A stretch of DNA of 64,000 nucleotides, from positions 1,922,001 through 1,986,000 of the forward strand of contig NZ_CP071321.1 in the NCBI RefSeq assembly GCF_017309585.1. Reading direction: 5' to 3'. This stretch comes from Nitrogeniibacter aestuarii. GTDB lineage: Bacteria; Pseudomonadota; Gammaproteobacteria; Burkholderiales; Rhodocyclaceae. Of the stretch, positions 1 to 8,653 are shown one piece after another (within the stretch, counting starts at the first letter, position 1; each line of letters starts with the position of its first letter). The notes below the pieces were generated by a model. That model saw only the letters and a program-made list of their open reading frames with translations, was not told where the DNA came from and did not search any database. The position numbers were made by a program, and so were the translations under genes.

Positions 1-2
1 AC

Positions 3-98
3 AAAGACGAGGAAGCGCCAATCTTCCAGGTGGCCGACTACGGGCTTGTGGCCGACCTGTTCGAGGCGGTCCCGGCGCTGACCGGCGAGCTGGGCTGA
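3..98 (+). CDS. etfA: Electron transfer flavoprotein alpha subunit, C-terminal end (partial)
   Basis: Only the last 31 codons lie in the window. The residues DYGLVADLFEAVPALTGEL are typical of the C-terminus of EtfA/FixB, the FAD-binding ETF subunit that takes electrons from acyl-CoA dehydrogenases and passes them to ETF-ubiquinone oxidoreductase. An acyl-CoA dehydrogenase lies about 700 bases downstream on the same strand, which supports a fatty acid or dicarboxylate beta-oxidation setting. The start is off the left edge, so length and integrity cannot be judged. Confidence 0.8.
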   Translation, partial: KDEEAPIFQVADYGLVADLFEAVPALTGELG

Positions 99-111
99 GA
101 GGCCTGTTCAG

Positions 112-777
112 GTGAATCTGGCTGCCGAGCTGTTTCCGGCCGCCTGGCTCTGGAGCGCGGGCCTGATCGCGCTGGCAGTGGCTGTGTGGATGGTGCGCAC
201 GGGGCCCTGGGCCTCGTTGCGAGAGCCGGTTCGCCTGAACCTCTTTCTCGGCTGTGGCGTCATGCTGGCGCTGGTCTGGAGCCTCAAGGCCGGAGTCAAT
301 CCCGGACTCGATATCCATCTGCTCGGTGCCATGGTCGTCACGCTGGTGATGGGCCCGCAACTGGGCATGGCCGCGCTGGGGCTTGCCCTGGCGGGTGTCA
401 CGCTCAACGGCGGCGCTGAATGGTTGGCGTTTCCGATCAACTGGCTGGTGATGGCGGTGGTGCCCGTTGCAGTTGCCAATACGTACTTCCGATTGATCGA
501 GCGGTTCGCCCCGAAGCATTTTTTTGTGTTCATTTTCGTGATCGCGTTTTTCGGCAGTGCCATCACGGCACTCGCTCAAGGCGTGTTTGCATCAACCGTA
601 CTGTGGGCGGCAGGGGCCTACACCTACGATTTCCTGATGGCGCAATACCTGCCGTTCTTCCTGCTGCTGGGTTTCTCCGAAGCCTGGTTGTCGGGGGCTG
701 CGGTCACCATGATGGTGGTGTTTCGCCCGGGTTGGGTCATCCGCTTCGATGACCAGGTCTATCTGTGGAACAAATAG
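112..777 (+). CDS. CbiM-like energy-coupling factor transporter permease
   Basis: A 221-residue integral membrane protein with about six hydrophobic segments. The stretch with LDIHLLGAMVVTLVMGP and the glycine/alanine-rich helices after it resemble the CbiM/ECF substrate-binding family involved in cobalt or nickel uptake. The usual N-terminal CbiM metal-binding Met-His start is not present, and no CbiN, CbiQ or CbiO gene is nearby, so transport of a metal is not shown. The start is a GTG 13 bases after the etfA stop. It sits between etfA and an acyl-CoA dehydrogenase and may simply be cotranscribed with them. Confidence 0.65.
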   Translation: MNLAAELFPAAWLWSAGLIALAVAVWMVRTGPWASLREPVRLNLFLGCGVMLALVWSLKAGVNPGLDIHLLGAMVVTLVMGPQLGMAALGLALAGVTLNGGAEWLAFPINWLVMAVVPVAVANTYFRLIERFAPKHFFVFIFVIAFFGSAITALAQGVFASTVLWAAGAYTYDFLMAQYLPFFLLLGFSEAWLSGAAVTMMVVFRPGWVIRFDDQVYLWNK

Positions 778-818
778 GTGAGGGCCGGTCGGCCACACCA
801 AGGTGAGGAGAAGAGAGA

Positions 819-2612
819 ATGAGTGAGTATCGCGCCCCGATCCGGGACATGCAGTTCGTCATGAAGGAGCTGGCCGGGCTCGACCAGGTGGCTCAGTTGC
901 CCGGTTGTGAGGAGGCTTCCGAGGATCTGGTGGATGCCATCCTGGAAGAGGCTGGCAAGTTTGCATCCGGTGTGCTGTCACCCCTGAACCGGGTGGGCGA
1001 CAAGGAAGGTGCCAAGTGGAATGACGGTGAAGTCACCACGGCACCGGGCTGGAAAGAGGCCTATACCCAGTTCGCCGAGTCAGGCTGGACCTCACTCGCG
1101 TGCGATCCGGACTACGGTGGTCAGGGCCTGCCCAAAATCATCAATGTGGCTGTCATGGAGATGTGGAAATCGGCCAACATGGCCTTTTCCCTGTGCCCGA
1201 TGCTCACCACCGGTGCCATCGAAGCGCTGATGTTGCGCGGGACCGATGAACAGAAAGCCACTTACCTGACCAAGATGGTCAGCGGCGAGTGGACCGGTAC
1301 GATGAACCTCACGGAGCCGGCTGCAGGTTCCGACCTGGCCGCCGTGCGCACCAAGGCAGAACCGCAAGGCGACGGCAGCTACAAGATATTCGGCCAGAAA
1401 ATCTTCATCACCTACGGCGAGCACGACATGACGGACAACATCGTCCATCTGGTGCTGGCTCGTCTGCCGGACGCACCCGAGGGCGTGAAGGGCATCTCCC
1501 TGTTCGTCGTGCCCAAATTCATGGTCAAGGACGACGGTTCGCTCGGTGAGCGCAATGATGTCAAGTGCGTGTCCATCGAGCACAAGCTCGGGATTCACGC
1601 CAGTCCGACCTGCGTCCTGGCCTTTGGCGATAACGGTGGTGCCGTCGGCTATCTGGTAGGTGAAGCCAACCGGGGTCTCGAGTACATGTTCATCATGATG
1701 AACGAAGCCCGTTTCGCGGTGGGCATGGAGGGGGTCGCCCTCTCCGAACGTGCCTATCAGCAGGCCGTGTGGTATGCCAAGGATCGCGTCCAGGGGACCG
1801 AAGCTGGCGTGCGCGGGGGGCCGAAAGTGCCGATCATCCGTCACGCGGACGTTCGTCGTCTGCTCATGAGCATGCGCTCTCAGACCGAGGCCATGCGTGC
1901 GGTGGCCTATGTGGTGGCGGCAGCGACCGACGTGGCACATTGCCATCCGGACGAGGGTGAGCGTCAGCGCGCGCAGGCCTTTGTGGATCTGATGATCCCG
2001 GTCGTGAAGGGCTGGAGCACCGAGAACTCGGTGGATATCGCCTCCATGGGTGTCCAGGTGCATGGCGGTATGGGCTTCATCGAGGAGACCGGCGCCGCCC
2101 AGCATCTGCGTGATGCGCGCATCACGCCGATCTACGAAGGCACCACTGCGATTCAGGCCAATGACCTGATCGGCCGCAAGATCGCCCGTGAAAAAGGCGT
2201 CACGATCAAGGCTGTGATTGAAGATATGCGCGGCACGGTGCAGGCCCTCGGCGGCCAGGATGCACCGGCGTTCGCGGCCATGGCCACGAGCCTGACCGAG
2301 GGCATCAACGCGCTCGAGGCGGCCGTTGAATACATCCTTGCCACTTACGCAGATGACATCAAGGCCGCTTCTGTCGGTTCCGTGCCGATGCTCAAGCTGC
2401 TCGGTATCGTTGCAGGGGGCTGGCAGATGGCGCGCGCTGCGTTGGCGAGCCAGAAACAGATCGATGGTGGCAGCTCAGATGCGTTCTATGCCAACAAGAT
2501 CGTGACGGCGCGGTTTTTCGCCGATCACGTCCTGTCCCAGGCGGCCGGCCTGTCCTACACCATTCTCAATGGTGCGGAGGGCGCTCTGGCACTCGAGGAC
2601 GACGCGTTCTGA
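819..2612 (+). CDS. Acyl-CoA dehydrogenase, long (FadE/DmdC-type) family
   Basis: A 597-residue flavoenzyme of the acyl-CoA dehydrogenase family that has the extra C-terminal domain, longer than the usual 380-residue enzymes. It would oxidise an acyl-CoA at the alpha-beta bond using FAD and hand electrons to ETF. Visible signatures are TEPAAGSDLAAVRTKA for flavin binding in the middle domain and PIYEGTTAIQ, whose Glu is the expected catalytic base. Relatives include 3-methylmercaptopropionyl-CoA dehydrogenases and medium/long-chain enzymes, so the substrate cannot be fixed from sequence alone. The start follows GAGGAG. The nearby etfA end fits its electron acceptor. A terminator lies just downstream. 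Confidence 0.88.
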   Translation: MSEYRAPIRDMQFVMKELAGLDQVAQLPGCEEASEDLVDAILEEAGKFASGVLSPLNRVGDKEGAKWNDGEVTTAPGWKEAYTQFAESGWTSLACDPDYGGQGLPKIINVAVMEMWKSANMAFSLCPMLTTGAIEALMLRGTDEQKATYLTKMVSGEWTGTMNLTEPAAGSDLAAVRTKAEPQGDGSYKIFGQKIFITYGEHDMTDNIVHLVLARLPDAPEGVKGISLFVVPKFMVKDDGSLGERNDVKCVSIEHKLGIHASPTCVLAFGDNGGAVGYLVGEANRGLEYMFIMMNEARFAVGMEGVALSERAYQQAVWYAKDRVQGTEAGVRGGPKVPIIRHADVRRLLMSMRSQTEAMRAVAYVVAAATDVAHCHPDEGERQRAQAFVDLMIPVVKGWSTENSVDIASMGVQVHGGMGFIEETGAAQHLRDARITPIYEGTTAIQANDLIGRKIAREKGVTIKAVIEDMRGTVQALGGQDAPAFAAMATSLTEGINALEAAVEYILATYADDIKAASVGSVPMLKLLGIVAGGWQMARAALASQKQIDGGSSDAFYANKIVTARFFADHVLSQAAGLSYTILNGAEGALALEDDAF

Positions 2613-2627
2613 ACGACGTAGGGGAAT

Positions 2628-2659
2628 AAAAAAGGGAGCGCGCTGCGCTCCCTTTTTTT
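2628..2659. terminator. Bidirectional rho-independent terminator
   Basis: An 8-bp GC-rich stem, GGGAGCGC pairing with GCGCTCCC around a GCT loop, is followed by seven T and preceded by six A. It can end both the acyl-CoA dehydrogenase transcript on the plus strand and the parvulin operon on the minus strand. Confidence 0.9.
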
Positions 2660-2682
2660 GTTGGTAGAAAACCCGGGCCGGG

Positions 2683-3468
2683 TTACTCGACCTTTGCAGC
2701 CTGACGGAGCGCAGTGATGTGCTCTTCGAGTTTCTGGCTCTGCAGACGTTGCTTGATCTGCGGGGCGATCTTGTCGAACTCGGGTGCATCCAGCTTGCGG
2801 GTGTCTTCCACGCGGATGATGTGCCAGCCGAAGTTGCTCTGGACCGGCGTCTTGGTCATCTCGCCCTTCTTGAGGCTCGTCATGGCTTCGGAGAAGGCCG
2901 GCACATACATGCCCGGGCTGCTCCAGCCCAGATCGCCGCCGCGCTCCTTGGAGCCGGGGTCGGTAGACTCGGCTTTGGCGACGTCTTCAAACTTGTCGCC
3001 CGCTTCGATCTTGGCGATAAGCGCCTTGGCCTTGGCTTCATCCTCGACCAGGATGTGGCTGACCTTGTACTCGGTGTCACCCAGACGCGCCTTCATGTCG
3101 TCGTACGCTTTCTTCACGTCGGCATCGGTGACCTGGTTGGTATTCACGAAGTCCTGCAGGTAAGCGCGCAGCACAACCGCCTGTCGGGCCAGTTCGATCT
3201 GGGTCTGGACTTCAGCCTGCTTGTCGATGCCTTTCTTCTTGGCGGCCTGGAAGAGAATCTCGCGTCGGACAAGTTCTTCTCGCACGGCATCGCGCAGTTC
3301 CTGGGAATCCGGCGCGCCCTTGGCGGTCTGCTCGGCCATCATGGTGTCGGCGTAGGCTTGGGGGATGGCCTTGCCATTGACCTTGGCCACGGTGTCTGCG
3401 GCCATGGCACCCGTGGTGGCAGCACCGGACACGAGCAGGGCAATGAGGGTCTTGCGGAACAGCTTCAT
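2683..3468 (-). CDS. Periplasmic parvulin-type peptidyl-prolyl cis-trans isomerase
   Basis: A 261-residue exported PPIase. Residues 1-23 form a signal peptide ending in AMA before ADTVAKVNG. A SurA-N-like helical region follows, then a PpiC rotamase domain with YKVSHILVEDEAKAKALI and GGDLGWSSPGMYVPAF, finishing with FGWHIIRVED. It would assist folding of proteins crossing the periplasm. The start at 3468 is chosen because an AAGGA site sits just upstream and the signal peptide begins there; an in-frame start 27 bases earlier lacks this. It is the last gene of the yciB-yciI-bolA block, 23 bases after bolA. Confidence 0.93.
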   Translation of the reverse strand: MKLFRKTLIALLVSGAATTGAMAADTVAKVNGKAIPQAYADTMMAEQTAKGAPDSQELRDAVREELVRREILFQAAKKKGIDKQAEVQTQIELARQAVVLRAYLQDFVNTNQVTDADVKKAYDDMKARLGDTEYKVSHILVEDEAKAKALIAKIEAGDKFEDVAKAESTDPGSKERGGDLGWSSPGMYVPAFSEAMTSLKKGEMTKTPVQSNFGWHIIRVEDTRKLDAPEFDKIAPQIKQRLQSQKLEEHITALRQAAKVE

Positions 3469-3491
3469 CTGGAATCCTTCTATCTGTGCGA

Positions 3492-3761
3492 TCACAGTTC
3501 GTCAGGGGTGCTGGCCTTGATGGCCAACGCGTGGATTGCGGCAGGCATCAGTTCGCCCACAGCAGCGTAGATCATGCGATGGCGGGCAAGGGTATTCTTG
3601 CCGGCAAACGCCGTTGAGACGATGTCGACGCGATAGTGGCCGCCACCGTCTCGAGCGCCGGCGTGGCCGGCGTGCAGGTGGGAGTCGTCATGAACGGTGA
3701 GCGACTCGGGGCTCAGGGCCGCGCGCAGCAAGGTGTCGATACGTTCGACCGTCGAACTCAC
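3492..3761 (-). CDS. BolA family protein
   Basis: An 89-residue BolA/IbaG-type protein. The family forms complexes with monothiol glutaredoxins that carry [2Fe-2S] clusters, and some members act on cell shape and stress genes. The class II KH-like fold core is seen in the segment with SHLHAGHAG, then HYRVDIVSTAF and RHRMIYAAVGELM, which holds the conserved RHRxIYxxL motif. The GTG start overlaps the stop codon of the YciI gene by four bases (GTGA), so translation is probably coupled. Confidence 0.9.
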   Translation of the reverse strand: MSSTVERIDTLLRAALSPESLTVHDDSHLHAGHAGARDGGGHYRVDIVSTAFAGKNTLARHRMIYAAVGELMPAAIHALAIKASTPDEL

Positions 3762-4057
3762 GGTAGCACCTTCTTGAACGGCTTCACGGTGGTGCGTGCG
3801 AACACGCCTTCGATCACGTAGGGGTCCTGGGCCAGCCAGGCCTCGGCGTCGGCCAGCGACGCGAATTCAGCCACCACGAGCGAGCCCGAGAACCCGGCCG
3901 GACCCGGATCGGGCGAATCGATGGCGGGGCAGGGGCCGGCGATCAGCAGGCGGCCCTCGTCCTTGAGTGCATTCAGCCGGGCCAGATGCTCGGGTCGCGC
4001 GGCCATGCGGGCTTCAAGGGAGTCCGGGGCGTCTTCCCCGATCATTGCGTAGTACAT
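3758..4057 (-). CDS. YciI family protein
   Basis: A 99-residue YciI-like protein with a ferredoxin-like fold. Family landmarks are ARPEHLARLNALKDEGRLL, AGPCPA, the GFSGSLVVAEF strand and DPYVIEGVF near the end. The biochemical role of most YciI proteins is unknown; some act as small hydrolases or dehydrochlorinases. Two adjacent ATG codons exist. The second, at 4057, is preferred because the product then begins MYYAMIGED as in relatives, but 4060 is possible. It overlaps the end of yciB and the start of bolA, so it is the centre of a tightly packed operon. Confidence 0.88.
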   Translation of the reverse strand: MYYAMIGEDAPDSLEARMAARPEHLARLNALKDEGRLLIAGPCPAIDSPDPGPAGFSGSLVVAEFASLADAEAWLAQDPYVIEGVFARTTVKPFKKVLP

Positions 4058-4665
4058 CATTTGCTTTCTTCTTCCAGATGGCGCGACAGGTAGAGGCCCT
4101 GCACGACGACGAACACGAGCATCAGGCCCGTTCCGCCAAAGAGCTTGAAGTTGACCCAGGTGGACTCTTCGAAATTGAACGCAACATAGAGGTTGAGGAC
4201 CCCCATGACGACGAAGAAGCCGGCCCAGGCCAGATTGAGCTGTTTCCATACCGGCTCGGGCAGTTGCATCTGCGCTTCGAGCACGGCGCGAATGAGGTTC
4301 TTGCCGAAAAGCACGGGTGCCAGCGCGAGCACGAGGGCGAACAACCAGTACACCGCCGTGGGCTTCCACTTGATGAACACCGGATCATGAAAGGCGAGGG
4401 TGGCGCCGCCAAGCAGCGTCACGATCACCAGGGTTACCCAGAGCATGGTGTCGACCTTGCGGTGCTTGAGCCAGACGATGCCGATCTGTATGAAGGTGGC
4501 GATGATGGTCACCGCCGTGGCGATCAGGATCGGTGCCTGCTTGGCTGGAATGTCGGTGCCCAGCATCTGAGACGCGAATTGACCCGCGGCGGTCTCGTCC
4601 AGTCCGGCGAGCTTGTAGGCGCCGAAGAACAGCAGCACGGGCATGAGGTCGAATAGGAATTTCAT
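4057..4665 (-). CDS. yciB: Septation protein A / inner membrane protein YciB
   Basis: A 202-residue inner membrane protein with five or six helices. It starts MKFLFDLMPVLLFFGAYKLAG, close to the family N-terminus, and includes IPAKQAPILIATAVTI, a typical second segment. YciB interacts with cell elongation and division proteins and affects envelope synthesis. It is the first gene of the minus-strand block that continues with yciI, bolA and a parvulin, an arrangement common in betaproteobacteria. Its stop codon overlaps the ATG of the next gene. Confidence 0.93.
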   Translation of the reverse strand: MKFLFDLMPVLLFFGAYKLAGLDETAAGQFASQMLGTDIPAKQAPILIATAVTIIATFIQIGIVWLKHRKVDTMLWVTLVIVTLLGGATLAFHDPVFIKWKPTAVYWLFALVLALAPVLFGKNLIRAVLEAQMQLPEPVWKQLNLAWAGFFVVMGVLNLYVAFNFEESTWVNFKLFGGTGLMLVFVVVQGLYLSRHLEEESK

Positions 4666-4692
4666 GGCCGGGGATTATACGGCGTTGATCTT

Positions 4693-5109
4693 TCAGGCGT
4701 CTTGCGACGGAGCTTCGGGCTGATTGCGCATGAAATCAGCCGTGCCGAACAGGGCTTCGATGAGCTTCTCGCGCAGGACTTCGTCATCCACATGTTCTTC
4801 GAGGGCCATGCGCATGCACATCATCCACTGATCGCGCTCGCGGCTGGCGATCGGGAATGGCAGGTGGCGTGCTCGCAGGCGCGGGTGGCCGTAACGATCA
4901 ATGTACAGCGAAGGCCCTCCCAGCCAGCCGGAAAGGAACATGAACAGCTTGTCCGCCGATCCACTCAGGTCCTCCGGGTGGAGCTTGCGGATCTCCCAGG
5001 CTTCGGGCAGCTCGTCCATGAGCTGATAGAAGCGGTCCACGATGGTACGGAGGCGGGTTTCTCCGCCGATGAGTTCATATACCGTGGGTTGATTGATGGA
5101 TTCAGACAC
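4693..5109 (-). CDS. Group II truncated hemoglobin
   Basis: A 138-residue globin of the TrHbII class, which binds O2 or NO at haem and is usually tied to oxidative or nitrosative stress. Seen are YELIGGETRLRTIVDRFY at helix B, the FLSGWLGGP turn, RLRARHLPFPI with the proximal His, and RDQWMMCM with the helix G Trp characteristic of group II. The GTG start at 5109 is chosen because GAGG lies six bases upstream and homologues begin close to this point; the open frame runs further upstream without similarity. It lies downstream of envZ on the same strand, 123 bases away. Confidence 0.88.
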   Translation of the reverse strand: MSESINQPTVYELIGGETRLRTIVDRFYQLMDELPEAWEIRKLHPEDLSGSADKLFMFLSGWLGGPSLYIDRYGHPRLRARHLPFPIASRERDQWMMCMRMALEEHVDDEVLREKLIEALFGTADFMRNQPEAPSQDA

Positions 5110-5232
5110 CTTGAGCCTCGATGATCTCGAGCCGCATTGACCGGCAGCGCATCGAAATGAATGGAAACAGCGCGTCGGGTGCCGGCCCCGACGCAAACAC
5201 GCATTCTAGCCTGTTCGATTTGACGATGTTCT

Positions 5233-6612
5233 TCAGCTTTTCTGGGGGGCTGCTGTCGGCAGGGTGATGGATGCAATCAGACCGCCGCCCGGATGGTTGG
5301 CCATATCGAAGCGCCCATCGTGGCCGCGCGCGAAACGGTCGACAATCGCCAGGCCCAGTCCGGCGCCCTGCGTGTTGCCGCGTGCCTCGTCAAGTCGCAC
5401 GAAGGGGCGTTTGAGCCGTTCGATCTGATCGACCGGAATGCCCGGGCCTTCGTCGCGCACCGAGATCTTCCATCCGTTCTCCACCGGTTCGGTGGTGATC
5501 CGGATGATCTGGTCGTCATGGCCGTATCGCTCCGCATTGTCGATGAGGTTGCGCAAGGCGCGTCGCAGCGGCAGCATGCGGGCCAGCACGGCAGCCGCCG
5601 GGTGCACATTGGTCTCGATGGTGTGGCCACGCAGACGGTCCCCGGAGACCACGTCTTCGATCAGTGGCTTGAGTTCGATGGCCTCCGGTTGTGCCTCATC
5701 GCTGCGACCATAGTCCACGAACTGGCCGATCACCCGGTCCATCTCCTCGATGTCGCTGACCATGGCGGCGATGTCGTCGTCCGGCGCTCCACTCATTTCC
5801 ACCCCCAGGCGCAAGCGGGCCAGCGGGGTGCGCAGATCGTGAGAGACGCCGGCGAGGATCACCGCCCGGTCATTTTCCAGTTGGGCCAGGTCGCCGGCCA
5901 TCTGGTTGAAGGCCGTGGCCACTTCGGCGATCTCGCCCGGTTCATCCTCGGAGAGCTTGGGGGGGTGCTTGCCTCGACCGATGAGTCGGGCCGCGTGCGC
6001 CATGCGACGAAGTGGACCACTGATACGGAACACGATGATGTAGGCGCCGACCACGGCAAAGCCCATGGTGGCGACACCCCAACCCAGCCATTCGAGCGGC
6101 CGCGGCCGCTGGATGCGCTCTGCGGGCAGCATGACCCAGTATTCGTCCGAATCGCTCGGATCGAGGCGAAAGCTGACCCAGAAGCCCTCAAGGCCCTCCC
6201 AGCTGCTGGCAAACCGGGTACGTGCGCCAAGTTGCTGACGCACTTCCCTGATCAGCAGATTCATGGCCCGGGTGTCCGGGAGCGATTCGATACGATCACC
6301 CGCTTCGGCCGGATAGACACGAATGCCCTCCATGGCGGTCAGGTCGATCAGCAGTTCGAGGCGACGGTCTGCATCGGCGTTGATCAGCGCGGTACGCGTG
6401 AGATTCACCACGCTGGTGACCGTTTGCGCCAGGTCGCGCGCACGTGGCGCCTGCTCGAAGTGACGCACGATCTGTGACCACGCGCCGAAGGCCAGAAGCA
6501 GCAGCATGGTGAGCATGGCAAAGGTCTGCCACAGCAGCGTACGGGGCAGCAGGGAAGGTTTGCCGTGCGGAGGGGGCATGCGGGTCAGCGGGTCAGTGAG
6601 AGCCTGCGGCAC
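5233..6612 (-). CDS. envZ: Sensor histidine kinase, EnvZ-like
   Basis: A 459-residue membrane kinase. Segments at about 25-46 and 176-197 enclose a periplasmic domain of about 130 residues, followed by a HAMP linker. The phosphoacceptor box SHDLRTPLARLRLG places His at 258. The ATPase part has NLIDNAERYG (N box), DEGPGI (G1) and GAGLGLAI (G2). It should phosphorylate the OmpR-like regulator encoded 54 bases upstream. In enteric bacteria this pair answers osmolarity and acid and controls porins; that role is assumed, not shown, here. The GTG at 6612 gives the longest product; an ATG at 6579 is a credible alternative. Confidence 0.92.
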   Translation of the reverse strand: MPQALTDPLTRMPPPHGKPSLLPRTLLWQTFAMLTMLLLLAFGAWSQIVRHFEQAPRARDLAQTVTSVVNLTRTALINADADRRLELLIDLTAMEGIRVYPAEAGDRIESLPDTRAMNLLIREVRQQLGARTRFASSWEGLEGFWVSFRLDPSDSDEYWVMLPAERIQRPRPLEWLGWGVATMGFAVVGAYIIVFRISGPLRRMAHAARLIGRGKHPPKLSEDEPGEIAEVATAFNQMAGDLAQLENDRAVILAGVSHDLRTPLARLRLGVEMSGAPDDDIAAMVSDIEEMDRVIGQFVDYGRSDEAQPEAIELKPLIEDVVSGDRLRGHTIETNVHPAAAVLARMLPLRRALRNLIDNAERYGHDDQIIRITTEPVENGWKISVRDEGPGIPVDQIERLKRPFVRLDEARGNTQGAGLGLAIVDRFARGHDGRFDMANHPGGGLIASITLPTAAPQKS

Positions 6613-6666
6613 GAGTCAGGGACAGTCCGGGAACGGACTGCCCCAGCGATGAAGCGCGGATCGTGA

Positions 6667-7416
6667 TCAGTCGGCCTTGGTGCCGTCGGGCACGAAGACG
6701 TAGCCGAAGCCCCAGACCGTCTGGATATAGCGGGGCTTGCTCGGGTCGTCTTCAACCATTTTGCGCAGACGGGAGATCTGCACGTCAATGGCGCGATCGA
6801 AGACGCCATACTCGCGACCGCGAGCCAGTTCCATCAGCTTGTCGCGCGAAAGGGGCTGGCGCGGGTGCTGGACGAGCACCTTGAGAAGCGAAAACTCGCC
6901 GGTGGTCAGCGTGATTTCCTCGCTGCCCTTGACCAGGGTTCGATTACCCAGATTGACCGTCACCGAACCGAACTCGACGATCTCGTCGTCCATGGTCGGC
7001 GCCCCTGGCAATTGCTGTGGCTGACGCCGCATGACGGCCTGGATGCGCGCGACCAGTTCACGGGGGTTGAACGGCTTGGGCAGGTAATCGTCGGCGCCCA
7101 TTTCCAGGCCGACGATACGATCCACATCATCGCCCTTGGCGGTGAGCATGATGATGGGCGTGGCGTCCTCGGCCGCGCGCAGGCGGCGGCAGATCGCCAG
7201 GCCGTCTTCACCCGGCAGCATCAGGTCCAGAACGATGAGGTCGTAGTGCTCACGATGCAGCGCCCGGTCCATGGCGGTACTGTCCACCACGGCCTTGACG
7301 GTGTACCCTTGCTCGGACAGATAGCGAGAGAGGAGATCGCGCAGGCGTGCGTCGTCGTCAACAACGAGGACGCGGCAACGTGTCTTTGTGCTGGCTAGTG
7401 TATTCATGGGCTGCAT
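6667..7416 (-). CDS. ompR: Response regulator OmpR
   Basis: A 249-residue OmpR/PhoB-class regulator. The receiver domain begins CRVLVVDDDARLRDLL, with the acidic pair at 20-21, the phosphorylated Asp64 in VLDLMLPGEDG, and the conserved Lys in LPKPFNPRELVARI. The C-terminal winged helix has LTTGEFSLLKVL and YIQTVWGFGYVFVPDG, the latter a hallmark of OmpR. It is the first gene of a two-gene operon with envZ. A second ATG at 7407 is possible. The 180 bases upstream are free of genes and should hold the promoter. Confidence 0.94.
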   Translation of the reverse strand: MQPMNTLASTKTRCRVLVVDDDARLRDLLSRYLSEQGYTVKAVVDSTAMDRALHREHYDLIVLDLMLPGEDGLAICRRLRAAEDATPIIMLTAKGDDVDRIVGLEMGADDYLPKPFNPRELVARIQAVMRRQPQQLPGAPTMDDEIVEFGSVTVNLGNRTLVKGSEEITLTTGEFSLLKVLVQHPRQPLSRDKLMELARGREYGVFDRAIDVQISRLRKMVEDDPSKPRYIQTVWGFGYVFVPDGTKAD

Positions 7417-7597
7417 CGTATCCAGTGCCTTGCCGACGCGCTAGCGAAAACAGGTGGGCAAGGAAATTTATGCGTAACCGTTCGTAAGATCACACTTGAG
7501 GCGCAACAAAGGCTTACACGCACGTTGGCCTCTCGCTAGAATCCAAGTATGAATCAAACCTGCCGCTAAAGGCATTGTCACTTTCAAAGATCATCTC

Positions 7598-7930
7598 ATG
7601 ACCCGAGTCCGATTCGCTCCCTGCCGACTGCTGCCACTGGCCACCGTGCTGGCCGGCCTCGTCGTGTCGGTTGCCCATGCGGGGCCGATGCATGACTCGC
7701 CGACGGGCGCAGCAACATCAGGCCCGGTCGTGATCGCCAATCCGCCGATCGTGGTCGAGGCGCCTCGTGACCGCTTTGGTGGTGTGCGTGCGAGTGTCAG
7801 TGACTTTGCCCATGTGGATGGCGCCCAGATGCCGCGTCGCTCGCTCAGCGACGAAGAGCGGCAGGAAATGCGTCGTCAGATCGACGAAGCCATCCGCAAG
7901 GCCTACCCGCGACGTCGGGCTCAGGACTGA
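7598..7930 (+). CDS. Small exported protein of unknown function
   Basis: A 110-residue product with a clear signal peptide: basic residues in the first ten positions, a hydrophobic core, and a VAHAGP cleavage region near residue 28. The mature part is short and polar, ends in a stretch rich in Arg and Glu (SDEERQEMRRQIDEAIRKAYPRRR) and shows no recognised domain. No cysteine lies at the cleavage site, so it is not a lipoprotein. It precedes tsaB by 36 bases on the same strand and may be cotranscribed. Function is not assigned. Confidence 0.65.
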   Translation: MTRVRFAPCRLLPLATVLAGLVVSVAHAGPMHDSPTGAATSGPVVIANPPIVVEAPRDRFGGVRASVSDFAHVDGAQMPRRSLSDEERQEMRRQIDEAIRKAYPRRRAQD

Positions 7931-7966
7931 CCGCCGGTCGCCTCCGACGGGTACAATCCCGTCTCG

Positions 7967-8653
7967 ATGAAACTCCTTGGCATTGAATCTTCCTGCGAAG
8001 TTGTCTCCGTAGCGCTTTCGCTCGATGGCTACATCGAGCAACGTCCCGTTCATGGCGGCAAGAATGCGTCTGAAACCCTGATTCCGACGATCATGCGCCT
8101 GCTGGCGGACATGGGCCTGAGCCTTGCAGCGCTTGACGGCATCGTCCTGGGGGCCGGACCCGGAGCATTTACCGGTTTGCGTCTTGGTTGCAGTGTCGCG
8201 CAGGGGTTCTCCCTGTCGGCCGATCTCCCCATACTGCCCGTCTGTTCGCTTGAGGCCATTGCACTGGATCAGGCGCGGCCGCGGGTGCTTGTGGTCACCG
8301 ACGCACGCATGGGCGAGACCTACCATGCGGCCTACGCCTGCGATGGCGAGACGGTGGTAACGTCGGTGGCACCGGCGTGCGCGCCGCCCGAATCGGTCGT
8401 GCTGCCCGACAGTGGCACCTGGTGGGTGGCCGGATCGGCGCTTGGTGCCTATCCGGATCGATTGTCCCTTGAGTCGGCACGTGTTGACGGGGTCGATGCC
8501 AATGCCTTGCCGCAAGCCAGCGCACTGGTGCGACTGGCCATGGCGCGTAGCCTGAGTGAAGCCGTCGATGCCGTGCATGCCGCGCCGTTGTATGTGCGTG
8601 ACAAGGTCGCCTTGACCACTGCAGAGCGGCTCGCCCGGGGAGGGAAGGCGTGA
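7967..8653 (+). CDS. tsaB: tRNA threonylcarbamoyladenosine biosynthesis protein TsaB
   Basis: A 228-residue member of the ASKHA fold. TsaB pairs with TsaD and TsaE to place threonylcarbamoyl on A37 of tRNAs that read ANN codons. It starts with LLGIESSCEVVSVAL, and has the dimerisation helices around GPGAFTGLRLG, a strongly conserved TsaB motif. The last four bases overlap the GTG start of rimI, the common tsaB-rimI pairing in proteobacteria. Confidence 0.95.
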   Translation: MKLLGIESSCEVVSVALSLDGYIEQRPVHGGKNASETLIPTIMRLLADMGLSLAALDGIVLGAGPGAFTGLRLGCSVAQGFSLSADLPILPVCSLEAIALDQARPRVLVVTDARMGETYHAAYACDGETVVTSVAPACAPPESVVLPDSGTWWVAGSALGAYPDRLSLESARVDGVDANALPQASALVRLAMARSLSEAVDAVHAAPLYVRDKVALTTAERLARGGKA